Positions 46,196 through 56,866 of a stretch of DNA of 64,000 nt are shown piece by piece (the stretch's first letter is position 1; every line of letters begins with the position of its first letter). A program made the translations under genes and the position numbers. Source of the stretch: Poa pratensis (taxonomy: Eukaryota; Streptophyta; Magnoliopsida; Poales; Poaceae); NCBI GenBank assembly GCA_947311845.1, contig CAMZMU010000055.1, positions 20,764,465 to 20,828,464 of the forward strand, in the 5' to 3' direction. The notes below the pieces were generated by a model that was given only the letters and a program-made list of their open reading frames with translations, searched no databases and was not told the origin of the DNA.

Positions 46196-47427
46196 TATAC
46201 AAGGCCACTATCAAATTTACATTTTCTCTTCTATACAAGGCTACAAACACTGACCGAGGCAAAATTAATGATGTTTTTCTCGTATAATTCCCTGCTAAAG
46301 AACATCAATTGATAGCATTAATTGACCAACCCAATCACCATTACATGCATGTGCATGCGGCTGTGTGATTTTTTTTGTGCTCCGGGAGAGAGCCGGTAGA
46401 AAGAGAGGACTTGCATGCACCCATTAATTAATCCTTCAAACAATTTGCTTTGCCTAGGGATTAAGCAGACATTAATTAGTTTCAGTTTTTACCTTGGTAT
46501 CTGGAATGTGAGTTTGTGGCCTTGTATACACTAGTTAGCGTGCACGTACAATACACGATCTTTTCTCCCTATGAGCGACCATTTCACGTTTTAAAATCTC
46601 CCATAAAAAATGTGGTAAGAAACCTCAACACATCAGCCTTACGACATTGCAACTTAGGAATGACTAATCAATCTAATAACTTCTGTTTCCTAAAAGCCAA
46701 CTCACAACCGTCAACGAACTTCAAACACAATTCCATCATGCTGAAGCAACTTGCTAGGCACCACCACCATTGACCATCCTGATGACCACATGATGCCCCG
46801 TGTATTTAGGGACGGCTTTGTGTCCTGCTTGAGTTTAGAGTTAGAGTCTAGTCGAGACTTTCAGTACAGTGCATCCAGCCCCGAAGGGGGACGTGTCAGA
46901 AGGAGATTAGGGACGGCTTCGTGTCCTGCTTGAGTTCGGAGTTAGAGTCCAGTCGAGACTTTCAGTACAGCGCATCCAGCCCCGAAGGGGGACGTGTCAG
47001 AAGGAGACAGGAGAGAAAGCTGAACGCGCGTGCGGCTCATGGCGACCGATCGCCGACCCGGATCGGTTCCGATTTCAAGCGTTTTCTTTTCTTTTAGCGG
47101 TGACAATCCTTTGTAATTACCCGCAAAACGAAAATGTGTGTTGAGTTGTCAAACATTGGAGCGATCTGAACCGTTGGCCAAATATTGAAGGGCTCAGATT
47201 TAATGTATCAACACAAGTTTGTTCTTTTAATAGTAGTATAGAAGTAGAGAAAAAACGGAGGGAGTATGTTAGATTTGTACTTATCTGCCACACGACCTTT
47301 TGGCATGTTAGGCCCACTAATCTGTTTGCTGGCCTAAGATCTGTCCGTTACGGACGCAACACTTACCCCTCAGACGCTGGTTTCTTGGAAGTGAGCCGGT
47401 CCAGTACGCTCTATGATTTTGTATTGA
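46196..47427. other. Intergenic with MITE remnants and a tandem repeat
   Basis: No gene. It holds the rest of the outer MITE, a 101-bp tandem repeat (46806-47007) and the start of the Helitron's 3' flank. Confidence 0.5.
46806..47007. repeat. Two tandem copies of a 101-bp unit
   Basis: TTAGGGACGGCTT(T/C)GTGTCC starts at 46806 and again at 46907. Both copies run through CAGTCGAGACTTTCAGTACAG and CCCCGAAGGGGG to GTCAGAAGGAGA. The few differences are mainly C/T transitions. Confidence 0.92.
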
Positions 47428-47590
47428 CTAGTTGAAATGACCGTGCGTTGCCACGGGCTGTTGTGTCGTCGCTTATATCGCACATGTAAATATAAACACA
47501 TATAAATATTAAAGAATCACATATTATATAATCACCAAGAACTTCACTTATCTTACAACTCATAAAGCTACGCACATCATATCTTGCTTA

Positions 47591-47595
<5 letters not shown>

Positions 47596-47623
<28 letters not shown>
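47596..47623. repeat. (TA)n microsatellite
   Basis: About 14 uninterrupted TA units, just downstream (minus sense) of the Helitron's orphan ORF. Confidence 0.95.
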
Positions 47624-47625
<2 letters not shown>

Positions 47626-47640
47626 TTACATAATTAAACC

Positions 47641-48116
47641 CTAAACAAGCTTAAACTCTATATCCAGCATGTCATCTTCACGTAGCTCTGCATAGTGCAT
47701 CTGAGACTGATGAACTTTCGCACCATATAACAGACCTTCTTCTTCTAATTCAAAGATTTTTCCATCAAACTCGGACACAAGATTTTCAAGCCCTAGTATC
47801 ACAAACACAGAGACACCATTGCGGCCTACCCTCACATGATAAAAAGATTTGTAATCAAAATAATATGATAGAAAATTACGCACGGTCCCTTCCAGATCTG
47901 CATCACCTTCCTTCAGCCAGAACTGAACAACATCGTTTTCCGGAGGCAAAAAATCGTCGATATTCTCCCTACAACGGCCAGGCATATCTAACCAGCGCTG
48001 CCAATCTTCCGCCATATGTATTTGTAAATAAACACACTGGATATCCCACCCCAACGGAAGGCGCTCCTGAACAATACCTGATGGCACGTTCACATGAAAC
48101 GAAAAATTAATGTAGA
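47641..48116 (-). CDS. Orphan coding segment in the Helitron, unknown function
   Basis: A minus-strand open frame ends at TAG 47641-47643. It is at least 150 codons long from a GTG at 48093 and stays open upstream to a possible splice acceptor (TATTATCAG at about 48117), so it looks like a last exon and not a complete gene; no in-frame ATG gives a natural start before the ATG in IHMAEDW. The protein is acidic with balanced composition: GWDIQCVYLQIHMAEDWQRW near the start, a KEGDADLEGTVRNFL middle, a possible beta strand GVSVFVILGLENLV, and an acidic end DDMLDIEF. No family is recognised. Its low codon GC resembles an ordinary gene more than the GC-rich part of the same Helitron. Confidence 0.5.
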
Positions 48117-48180
48117 CTGATAATAGATCAAAAAAAAAAAAATAGCCATAAACTGAGTAACCGTTCTAATTACTACTGTG

Positions 48181-48360
48181 ACTCAGGTTTTGGAGTCCAT
48201 GTACAATGAAAAGTCTACAGGAGCTCGGATGGGTGAATTGCGTGTGAGCGACCAGCGGATGCCCATCGCGCGTGGGTGGTACGGCGCGACGTCTGGCATC
48301 ATGGAGGTGGACTACGAGCAGTGCGACGAATTACAAAGTTGTATTTTGAAGAATACCTGA
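48181..48360 (+). pseudogene. Exon-like fragment in the Helitron, opposite strand
   Basis: A plus-strand frame of about 58 codons follows an acceptor-like GTGACTCAG. It reads as normal protein (VLESMYNEKSTGARMGELRV, RGWYGATSGIMEVDYEQCD) and stops at 48358. It lies antisense to the orphan ORF, consistent with capture from a different source. Family not recognised. Confidence 0.35.
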
Positions 48361-48659
48361 TTCGTCGTTGTAGTTCTTAGTAACGGCGGATGCTTCTGTC
48401 TCGTCGTGGGAAGCAAACTCGGATGTCAGGGGGATTTTTTCTTTCTGGTAAATCTGGTAGAGAGCCGGGTACTCTTTGGATCAAATATAGGCGGCACAGC
48501 CTGTTTTGCTGTTTGAATCGGATCAGACAGCCTAGGCCAAGTTCGTGTTTAAAAAGGAGAGAGGAAGAATTTCTTTCCGTAAATAACTTTTAAAATATAA
48601 TTTGCAGAAACTACAGGGGGGTTTTCGCAAAATGCATTTCCCTTTTCATTATCTTCTTC

Positions 48660-49110
48660 CTCTCGACCATGGTGCCGTGAAGCTCGTTCTCGCGGAAACG
48701 GCGAGCAGGGCGCGGCCTGCGCGCGGCAGGGCCGGCCAGGTGGCGGCGAGCAGGGGCGTGGCGGGGTCGGCCGGTGGGCTGCGAGCAAGGTTGCGCCCGG
48801 GGGCGCGACGGGCCGGCAGCGCCCGGCCTGGGGCACGGCAGGGTCGGCCGGGCGGCGGCGAGCAGGGGCGCGCCCTGCCGGCCTGGGCGCGGCGGGTCCG
48901 GCCGGCCAGGCGGCCGCGAGCAGGGGCGTGGCGGGGTCTCGCCGGCCTCGAGCTCCTCGTCACCGTCCGCCGTCGACGGGCTGGGGACGAGAGGGCGTGG
49001 GAGGAGAGCGGGCTGGGGGTTTCGGAGGAGAGCGCCCCTCGCGTACGAGCCCGACGACAGCGCCATCTGTGGCGCGCGGACGAGCATGGCGGCGCCGCCA
49101 TGGACAGGAT
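48660..49110. other. Very GC-rich segment with degenerate GGCGGCGAGCAGGGGCG repeats
   Basis: GC content is far above the surroundings. Phrases such as GGCGAGCAGGGGCG(T/C)G and CGGCCGG recur about every 35-70 bases. Frames are open on both strands because of composition. It probably represents a captured GC-rich first exon or promoter; no protein family is visible. Confidence 0.5.
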
Positions 49111-49290
49111 TCAGTTTTATGCTTATCTCGTGATACCAACGCGAGGCACTGGTTGGAGACAGGAAATAGAAAAACGACCGTTACGACTTAAGCGTGGCAG
49201 GGTGGGTAATATTTTCTGAGACATAAGGGTAAAACTGGAAATCTAAAAAAACGTACCAACACCTTCTCAAGCCATATTATATAGTAGAGA

Positions 49291-49973
49291 TTTTGGAGTT
49301 TTTTAGAAGCTTTAGGTCTGTATTTCTTGGTTTACGGTTTTTACTGTCCTTTTTTTCTAGTTTTTGTTTTGTTTTTTGTCTGTTCATTTTCTTTCATTAA
49401 ATTATGATTTTTATATCCACGAATATTTTTAAAATGCATGATATATTTTCAAATCGTGAACATTTTTTCAAATTCACATACATTTTTAAGTTCATGATTT
49501 TTTCAATTAATGAAGTTTTTATTTTAGTAGTTGGTTTTTCAAATCTGGTGAACAATTTCTGACTATATTTAAAAATCTGGAACATTTTTTATTTCAAAAC
49601 TATTTTCAAATCAACAGAAAAACGTATGTTTTTTTGCCGTTCTGTGAGCGAAAGCCTAACGATCAGATATTCAGATGGCGACGTGCTAGCTACTAGGCCG
49701 GCCCAGTAGGGTGTACGCTCGTTAACGGACACAATAGGCACCCAATAGGAGCTCCCACGAATATAAAAAAAAACTCTTAAGACCTGATTTCTTTCGTGGC
49801 CAACAGGCAACTGTTGATATCTGCATCTCAACCTCGGCTATCCACTCGTGGGAACGTCGATCAATGGGGGACAATCTCACATGTAGTCCCGGCCGGATCT
49901 TGGACGATGGACGTCGACAAGGAGTAGCCACCGTTCTGATTAGCTGCCCCTGCAACCGCAGCCTGATCTGCCA
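49291..49973. other. Flank between Helitron and F-box gene
   Basis: AT-rich to about 49600, then a normal-composition 5' region of the F-box gene. No separate gene. Confidence 0.5.
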
Positions 49974-50821
49974 TTGCACGCCGCCACGCTCCAACGAAGA
50001 AACCCCACCGGGAGCCCAACCCCCACGCCTCGATCATCCGTCCTCCGGGCGGTCGACCGTCGGCAGCCAATCCGCAGCAGATCAACGAGAGCAGCTGCAA
50101 GAAACCCGTTCGAAAAACTTCCACCGGAGCTGCTGCCCACGATCCTCTCAAAGCTGGACGTGAAACAGGCCGCGCGGACCAGCCTTCTGTCGAGCGCGTG
50201 GAGGAACGCCTGGAAGCTCTCCCCGAAGCTGACCCTCGACATCGTCGCGATATGCGGTGAGGGATACAGTTCCTGCAAGTCCGGCGAGGAGCAGTACCGT
50301 GCGTTCCTTGACAGTGGACGCTACGTGCAGAGGTTCATCGACACCGTCGACACCATACTCGGCCAGCGCAGCGGCAACGTGGTCGAGCACTTGGAGCTGA
50401 GATTTCGTGACCGGCATCTTCTGCAAATTTCCAGCCATCTCGATGCGTGGATACGTTTCGCGGTCTCGTCGCCGACGAAGAGTGTGACGCTTCACCTGTG
50501 GGAAACACCTTTCGTGTTCTATGGTCGTGATCGGTATGAGCTTCCCTTGCAACTGCTCGACGTCGGAGGAGGCGTATCCATCCTGCAGCACCTCCATCTT
50601 TCCTCTGTATCGCTCAAGATGCCTTCCGACACACAGTCTATTGGTTTTCCAAACCTGAAGAATCTGGGCCTGCACTTTGTGTCTGTGTCTACAAGTGATT
50701 TGCAACATATGCTGTCAAATAGCCCTAATTTGGAGCGTTTAGATCTGAATATGGTTTATCTGGGCGATCAACTCACAGTGCATCAGCCCTTGACCCGGCT
50801 GCGCTATGCCTGCGTTTGGTT

Positions 50822-51030
50822 TGTGATTTGTTGTAATGCGTGTCTTACCCTGTTAGGGGCCGCCCTTCATGTTTATATAGCCGGTTAACCTAATCACCGG
50901 TAGGGATATACATCGAGGAGGTTACAAAGGAAAGATCTAAACGAAAACCTTATAATCTGGTTCGGTGTACAACTTGTACCACAAGTCTACTTGTACCGCA
51001 AGTCTACAAATTCTATCTATTCTGTTAACA
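50822..51030 (-). repeat. Copia LTR, downstream copy (3' LTR in element sense)
   Basis: TGTGATTTGTTG to CTGTTAACA; nearly identical to 56867-57057 apart from an 18-bp internal duplication and few point differences. Confidence 0.96.
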
Positions 51031-51041
51031 CTCCCCCTCAA

Positions 51042-52552
51042 TCATAACTTGTCCAAGTTAAGATTGTTCTTGAATATCTGTAGTTGTCGCACTGAAAGGG
51101 GTTTAGTAAACCCATCTGCAACTTGATCTCCTGTTGGGATAAATCTGATGTCCAATAATTTTTGTGACACTCTTTCTCTCACAAAATGATAGTCTACTTC
51201 AATATGCTTAGTTCTAGCATGAAAAACTGGATTAGCTGAGAGATATGTTGCTCCCATATTATCACACCATAATTGTGCTGCCGGAGGGTGTTGAACTTGT
51301 AACTCATTCAGAAGTGTCTGAACCCACATCACCTCTGCTGTGGCATTAGCCATAGCTTTGTATTATGCCTCTGTGCTAGACCTTGAAACTGTTGCTTGTT
51401 TTCTGGCACTCCATGAGATTAAGTTAGGGCCAAGGTAAACTGCAAAACCTCCTGTAGATCTTCTATCATCCGGGCATCCTGCCCAGTCTGCATCCGAAAA
51501 AGCACTAACTAGCATGGAAGAAGACTTGCTGAATTTTATTCCTATATTAGATGTATCTTGAAGATATCGCAATATTCTCTTGGCAGCAGTCCAATGCAAT
51601 GTAGTTGGAGAATGCAAGTACTGGCAAACTTTATTAACAGCAAAAGAAATGTATGGCCGAGTGAGTGTTAGATATTGTAATGCTCCAACAACACTTCTAT
51701 ACCTTGTGGCATTTCTGCCGAAAGAGGATCACCTCCATGCGCCGAGAGTTTCTCACTTGTTGATATAGGGGTATTAGTGGGTTTGCAACCTGTCATGCCC
51801 ACTCTCTTGAGTACATCATTTGTGTACCTTTCTTGTGTCACTAGTATCCCATCCTTGGTTTTCTTGACTTCAAGACCAAGGAAATAGTGTAGATCTCCTA
51901 AGTCCTTCAAGGCAAACTCCTTATTGAGGTCTTGGAGAAGAGCTGTAGTTGCATCATGACATGAACTTGCAACAATTATATCATCAACATAAACAAGAAC
52001 AAAAACTGAAATTTTTCCCTTGCAATAATAGAACAGTGATGTATCAGCTTTGGATGGCTTAAAACCAAGATTCTGAAGCTTCATACTGAGCCGTGAGAAC
52101 CAAGCTCGAGGGGCTTGCTTGAGCCCATATAATGCTTTATCAAGTTTGCAGATATAGTGCGACTTCCCTTTTATCTCATATCCTGGTGGTTGCCTCATAT
52201 AGACTTCCTCTTCCAGAACACCATGAAGGAACGCATTCTTCACATCTAGTTGTCGTAAACTCCATCCCCTGGACACTGCAATAGACAAAACAAGACGAAT
52301 AGTGGCCGCCTTGACTACAGGACTAAAAGTGTCCTCGTAGTCAATTCCATATCTTTGCTTAAAACCTTTTGCTACTAGTCTAGCCTTGTATCTATCTATG
52401 CTACCATCTGCTCTATGTTTGATTTTGTAGACCCATTTACAATCAATTACATTTCTACCAGCTTTTTGAGGCGGAACTAGATGCCAAGTACCATTTTCCA
52501 TAAGTGCTACATATTCCTCATCCATGGCCTGTTTCCATTTTTTTAAGAGCAT
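51042..52552 (-). pseudogene. Copia reverse transcriptase and RNase H, nearly intact
   Basis: The RT begins around 52552 ([31 protein letters not shown]) and carries the motifs [17 protein letters not shown] and the catalytic YVDD ([10 protein letters not shown]). The RNase H domain has DADWAG and STGG, then WCDN and [13 protein letters not shown] near the end at 51042. Breaks: a frameshift near 51690-51700 between RT and RNase H, and a TAA in place of the Glu codon in STEAEYKA (51360-51362). The frame is also offset from the upstream part at an A7 run near 52538-52544. Confidence 0.92.
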
Positions 52553-53094
52553 CAGCTAAATCTCTAGGTTCACCAGATGTTGTAAGATTGGCATACCTCA
52601 CCACGGATCCAGCGGAGTATTTTTTTCTTTGAATTTTTCTCGTTTGCAACCTTGTAGTTGCACGTGTTGGCGGTGCTGCAGAAGGTGCAGCCGCAGAAGA
52701 TCTTGAGGCTCCTGATCCGAGGGAATCAGGTGCAGGCGCATCCGTCTGGGGATCAACGTGATCCGTCGTGTCAGCGCTGGTCTCACCAGTCGCCGCAGCA
52801 GATCCGGGTGAGGCCGTGCGGCCTCTGTGTGGTGAACGCCCCGACGCAGAAGATCCTGGCGAGGCCCTGCCTTCCTGCGCACGCTCAATCTGTCGGGATG
52901 AGGTGGCAGTGCGTGATTTGCTCTGCGCAGGTTCGGAAGAAGCTTCCGTGCTGGATGTCGCTGTCGAACCATCGGTCCCCGCGCCGTGACCATTGGTTTC
53001 CGTGCACGTGTGGTGATCATGAGATATCACCGTTTCTGCACTGTTTGACGGCGAATTTTGTTCTGGATCTTCATGATCTGATTCTGCAGGCTCA
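52518..53094 (-). pseudogene. Copia polyprotein spacer between integrase and RT
   Basis: A Ser/Thr/Ala/Pro-rich low-complexity linker, as is normal between integrase and RT in Copia elements, ending in [21 protein letters not shown] seven-A run at about 52540 shifts the frame just as the RT begins; six As would keep it. Its upstream end is cut by the nested solo LTR at 53095. Confidence 0.8.
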
Positions 53095-54400
53095 TGAAAG
53101 GACATTTTGTGATCTCTTAGTTTTGTGTGTTAGTTAACAACACTTAGGATGTCTAATCTGGTGTTAAGTGATGCAGGTTTTATTGTATACAACATGTGCA
53201 TCAACACCAAAAAGAGAAAAGGTTTCTGGAGCATTTCAGGCCGGAGTTTCCGGCCTCCAAGGCCGGAGTTTCCGGTCCCTGGACTTGTCCTCGAAGAAAC
53301 AGCAAAGCTGCTGAAGTGTTGCTCAGCCCCTGGTGTGGGGCGGAGTTTCCGGTCCTCAGGACCGGAGTTTCCGCCCCTGGCCAAACATTCCGGCCCCAGG
53401 GCACCGGAGTCTTTGCCCAAGTCTCAGCTGCTGGATTGTTGCTCAGTCCCTGGTGTGGGGCGGAGTTTCCGGCCCCCAAGGCCGGAGTTTCCGCCCCTGG
53501 CCAAACTTTCCGGCCCCAGTGCACCGGAGTTTTGGCCCGAGTCTCAGCTGTCAAGAAGTTGCTCAGCTCCTGGTGTGGGGCGGAGTTTCCGGTCCCTGTA
53601 GGCCGGAGTTTCCGCCCCAGGCCGGAGTTTCCGGTCACTAGGACCGGAGTCTCCGGTGTGATTCTTTTCTGCAACGGCTACTTTTCTGGGAGGGGTATAT
53701 ATACCCCTCCATCTACCTCCAGCCAGCCAGCTCGCCCAGAATACAAGATCCCCATTGTTGCAAGCTCAAGAATCACTAGATCTCCCAATCCCTCCACCCA
53801 AACTTGTTGATCTTTGGAGGATTGAAGGAGAAGGCCCCGATCTACATCTTCACCGAGCCGTTTGTCATTTCCCCCTCATTCACTTGAGGGACCATTTGCT
53901 AGGGTTTCCACTAGGAAAACCTAGCCCCCCATTGTACTCACTTGATTGTCTTTGTGACAGATTGTAGCTGTTTGGGAGCCCCCAATCCTTTGTGGGTTGT
54001 GCCCCAGATCGTTGTTGTAAAGGCTCCGGACTCCGCCTCGAAGGTTTCCGATAGTTGAAGTGAACCAAACCTTTGTGGTGCGGTTCACCGGAGAAGAGGG
54101 TGAGACCTTTGTGGCCGTTGAACCATTGTGTTGGTTCACACCTCTCTAACGAGACGTACTCCCCTAAAAAGGAGGAACTCGGGATTACATCCGTGTCTCC
54201 GCGTGCTTTGACTTCGGTTACCTCTATCCTTGTTTACCGCCTTATTATATCGTGCTTAGTTGCTAGCTTGTCATATAGGTAAATTCACCGTAGTTGCATA
54301 TCTAGAGAATTTACCTTTTGTGTCAAGCCTAATTTGAAAAAGACTAAAATTGGAGTAGCACCTATTCACCCCCCCTCTAGGTGTCATACCGATCCTTTCA
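53095..54400 (+). mobile_element. Solo LTR (1306 bp) nested in the Copia element
   Basis: It starts TGAAAGGA and ends TCCTTTCA (8-bp inverted ends) with a perfect GCTCA duplication (53090-53094 and 54401-54405). A TATA box (TATATATA, 53696-53703) and a CCCCCCTCTAGGTGTCAT block before the end place it in the plus orientation, opposite to its host. The ends and layout match the larger solo LTR at 308-2903, so both belong to one LTR group. No coding capacity. Confidence 0.9.
53237..53655. repeat. Palindromic CCGGAGTTTCCGG repeats, three 120-bp units, upstream of the TATA box
   Basis: The phrase GCTCAG(C/T)(C/T)CCTGGTGTGGGG starts at 53321, 53441 and 53561, an exact 120-base period. Within and around each unit, (G/C)CGGAGTTTCCG(G/C) occurs repeatedly, each an imperfect inverted repeat. 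The array ends about 45 bases before the TATA box. Confidence 0.92.
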
Positions 54401-55352
54401 GCTCAGCAATATGATTAGCAGGATTTACATGGGCATTAACCATAATTGGATCGATACTACTAATAGTTTCTCCCCCTTGATCAAATTGTCCGGGATTTAA
54501 ATGATGATTAGGAAGCAAAAGAATTTCTGCACGAAGTCTTGCACCAGCATTTTGATTCAGAGAAGCAAAAGGAAACAAAGTTTCATCAAAGATTACATCT
54601 CGTGAGATGTAGATACGGCCAGTGGAGATATCTAAGCACTTGAACCCCTTGTGGATATTGCTATACCCAAGAAAAGTACACTGTTTTGATCGAAATTGGA
54701 GTTTCTTAGCATTGAAGGGCCGGAGATTAGGATAGCAAGCACATCCAAAAGTGCGCATAGACAAGTAGTCTGGTGTAGTATGTTCAAGAATTTCAAGTGG
54801 AGTTGCAAATTGTAGAAGTTTGGTAGGAAGGCGATTAATAAGATACACGACTGTTATAAAAGCTTCATCCCAATATTTAAGAGGCATGGAAGCATGTGCA
54901 AGAAGTGCAAGGCCAACCTCGACAATGTGTCGGTGTTTACGTTCAGCTGATCCATTTTGCTGATGTGCATGTGGACATGATATATGATGGGTGATACCAA
55001 TGGTTCTAAAAAATGAGTTTAGACGCTCATATTCTCCACCCCAATCGGATTGGACAGTGATGATTTTCCTACCAAATCGCCGTTCAACAAGAGATTGAAA
55101 TTCATGAAAGATATTAAAAACTTCAGATCGATGTCTGATCAAATAGATCCAAGTATACTTGCTAAAATCATCAATAAAACTCACATAATGGTTCTTGCGA
55201 CCAAAAGAATCTGAGGCAGGGCCCCATACATCGGAAAAGATCAATTCTAAAGGGTGATGCGACACACTAGTAGACCTAGAGTAAGGCAATTGATGACTCT
55301 TTGCCTTTTGACAAGCATCACAGATTGACTCATTATTTTCCCACCGAAACAT
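54401..55352 (-). pseudogene. Copia integrase
   Basis: The zinc-binding Cys pair is in ICDACQKAKSHQLP. The catalytic core has SDVWGP, YVSFIDDFSKYTW with the first acidic residue, and HQQNGSAERKHRHIVE with the Glu of the D,D,E triad. A GKF-like C-terminal part (YLSMRTFGCACYP, SKQCTFLGY) follows. It is out of frame with the preceding gag-protease frame at about 55340, where a CCC run may carry an extra base, and is interrupted on the other side by the nested solo LTR. Confidence 0.92.
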
Positions 55353-56811
55353 GGGAGTTTATTTTGCTAACAATTTGCTGAACAACGGAAGATGCCGGAA
55401 GTCCTAAACGGCTATGCCACCTATCATGGGATGGCTTGAAGGCACCATAAACTTGCTTAAACGTAAACGAAGATGGCAGAGGATAAAGACCACCCCTACA
55501 CGGACCATCAAGCAGAATTCTCCTCGTGACCTGATCCTTGATACAAAAGAATTTTGGGTGAATTTCAACAAAAACATCATTATCTTTTGCTAAGCGATGA
55601 GCAGAGATTAGACTTTTACTAGCATCAGGAACATGAAGTATGTTTTTGAGATGTATATTTTGATCACGGGTTTGAACTGTAGTATGACCAATATGATTAA
55701 TATCCATACCTAAACCGCTTGCGGTGTGAACTTGGTCATTGCCGTAGTACTTGTCATGGACATGGAGCTTCTCTAGCTCTCCGGTGATGTGATCAGTAGC
55801 ACCGCTGTCGATGACCCAGTTGTTGTTTGCGCCCTGGTTGTAGTTGACGCCGTTGGCGGTCCTCTCTTTTGGGACGAAATCTTCATCATAACGGTACCAA
55901 CAGTTCTTGACTACATGGCCCGCGACATTGCACAGTTGGCAGCGAGGACGTTGCTCGCCGTAGTTGCCGCCGCCGTAATCGCCGCGGCTGCGGTTGTTGT
56001 TGAAGTTGCCGCGGCCACCTCCACCTCCATTGTTGCCCCCGTTGGGGGCATTGCGGCCGCCACCATTGTAGCCACGGCCACCGAAACCACCGCGATCACC
56101 ACGTCCACGGCCTCCAAATCGACCGCGGCCACCACGCATCGCTGCGTTGGCGGATGACTGGGACGGTGCCTGACGAAGACTTTGACGACGATCAAAAAAC
56201 ATGAGCTGCGAGTACAATTCGCTTACAGAGATGGGCTCGTTCCTGGCGCCTATTGCGGCGACAAGACCGTCGTAGTGGAAGTCGAGGCCGGCAAGGGTGT
56301 ATGCCACCATGTCTTCAGCATCTAGTGGCTTGCCGGCAGCGATCATGTCGTTCTCCAGGGCCTTCAGGTGGGCGATGTACTCGCCCATGGTTTTGTTGCC
56401 TTTTTCGGCATTGGCGAGCGCGATGCGCGTGTTGACGGTGTTGGCGCGGGACCTTGCCGCGAACATGTCCTGGATGACGCTCCAGGCTGCTTCCGCCGTC
56501 TTGACTGTGGCGACATGCGTCGCAACCTCCCTTGTCAGTGAGGTGTTGAGGAAACTCAGAACCTGCTGGTCCTGAGCCACCCAGGGACCGTACCCCGGGT
56601 TGGAGATCTCTGTCTCCTTGTCGTCCTTCTTGACGACGAGCTTCCGAGGGGGCGCGGGGTTGGTGCCGTCGATGAACCCCTCGAGTTGAGCTCCTCTGAT
56701 GGCGGGCAGGACCTGTGCCTGCCAGAGCACGAAGTTCCCCTTGGCTAGCTTCTCGGTGATGTTCACACCTGCGAACGGGGAGCCAGAGATTGCGGTGGAT
56801 GAGGAGGCCAT
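55333..56811 (-). CDS. Copia gag-protease ORF
   Basis: A 492-codon minus-strand ORF begins just after the primer site. Gag comprises about residues 1-300, with the conserved LWQAQVLPAIRGAQLEGFIDG start. It is followed by a Gly/Arg/Asn-rich segment and a CCHC-like zinc knuckle (CQLCNVAGHVVKNCW, residues about 300-315). An aspartic protease with DSGATDH (about residue 335) and a GAG-pre-integrase region (HDRWHSRLGLP, about 470) complete it. The frame is clean until the stop caused by the shift into integrase. The element could have been active recently. Confidence 0.92.
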   Translation of the reverse strand: MASSSTAISGSPFAGVNITEKLAKGNFVLWQAQVLPAIRGAQLEGFIDGTNPAPPRKLVVKKDDKETEISNPGYGPWVAQDQQVLSFLNTSLTREVATHVATVKTAEAAWSVIQDMFAARSRANTVNTRIALANAEKGNKTMGEYIAHLKALENDMIAAGKPLDAEDMVAYTLAGLDFHYDGLVAAIGARNEPISVSELYSQLMFFDRRQSLRQAPSQSSANAAMRGGRGRFGGRGRGDRGGFGGRGYNGGGRNAPNGGNNGGGGGRGNFNNNRSRGDYGGGNYGEQRPRCQLCNVAGHVVKNCWYRYDEDFVPKERTANGVNYNQGANNNWVIDSGATDHITGELEKLHVHDKYYGNDQVHTASGLGMDINHIGHTTVQTRDQNIHLKNILHVPDASKSLISAHRLAKDNDVFVEIHPKFFCIKDQVTRRILLDGPCRGGLYPLPSSFTFKQVYGAFKPSHDRWHSRLGLPASSVVQQIVSKINSHVSVGK

Positions 56812-56866
56812 TGCTAGGGATCAAGATCGATCTAGATGTGTTTTGGGAAGGGTAGCTCTGATACCA

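Larger units (their letters stand above)
47428..49290 (-). mobile_element. Non-autonomous Helitron (1863 bp) with captured sequence
   Basis: Read on the minus strand, it starts with TC (A|TCTCTACTATATAATATGG) at 49290 and ends CTAG|T at 47428. The end is preceded by the stem-loop GCCCGTGGCAACGCACGGTC and ATTTCAA, so the insertion lies between host A and T. These are the Helitron signatures. No Rep/helicase ORF fits in this length, so it is non-autonomous. Its body carries an orphan coding segment in sense orientation (47641-48116), an exon-like stretch read on the plus strand (about 48181-48357) and a very GC-rich segment (48660-49110), as expected of a gene-fragment-capturing Helitron. Confidence 0.78.

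Noticed and set aside
48602..49219. 205-codon GC-rich frame in the Helitron
   Set aside because: Open on both strands through composition; degenerate repeats, no domain.
53237..53655. CRISPR-like regular repeats
   Set aside because: Plant nuclear LTR context, 120-bp units that include the spacers, and no cas genes.
53201..53674. Repeat-rich open frames on both strands
   Set aside because: They are translations of the 120-bp palindromic LTR repeats.
55789..56157. Plus-strand Val/Ala-rich frame
   Set aside because: It is the antisense shadow of the Gly/Arg-rich part of Copia gag.
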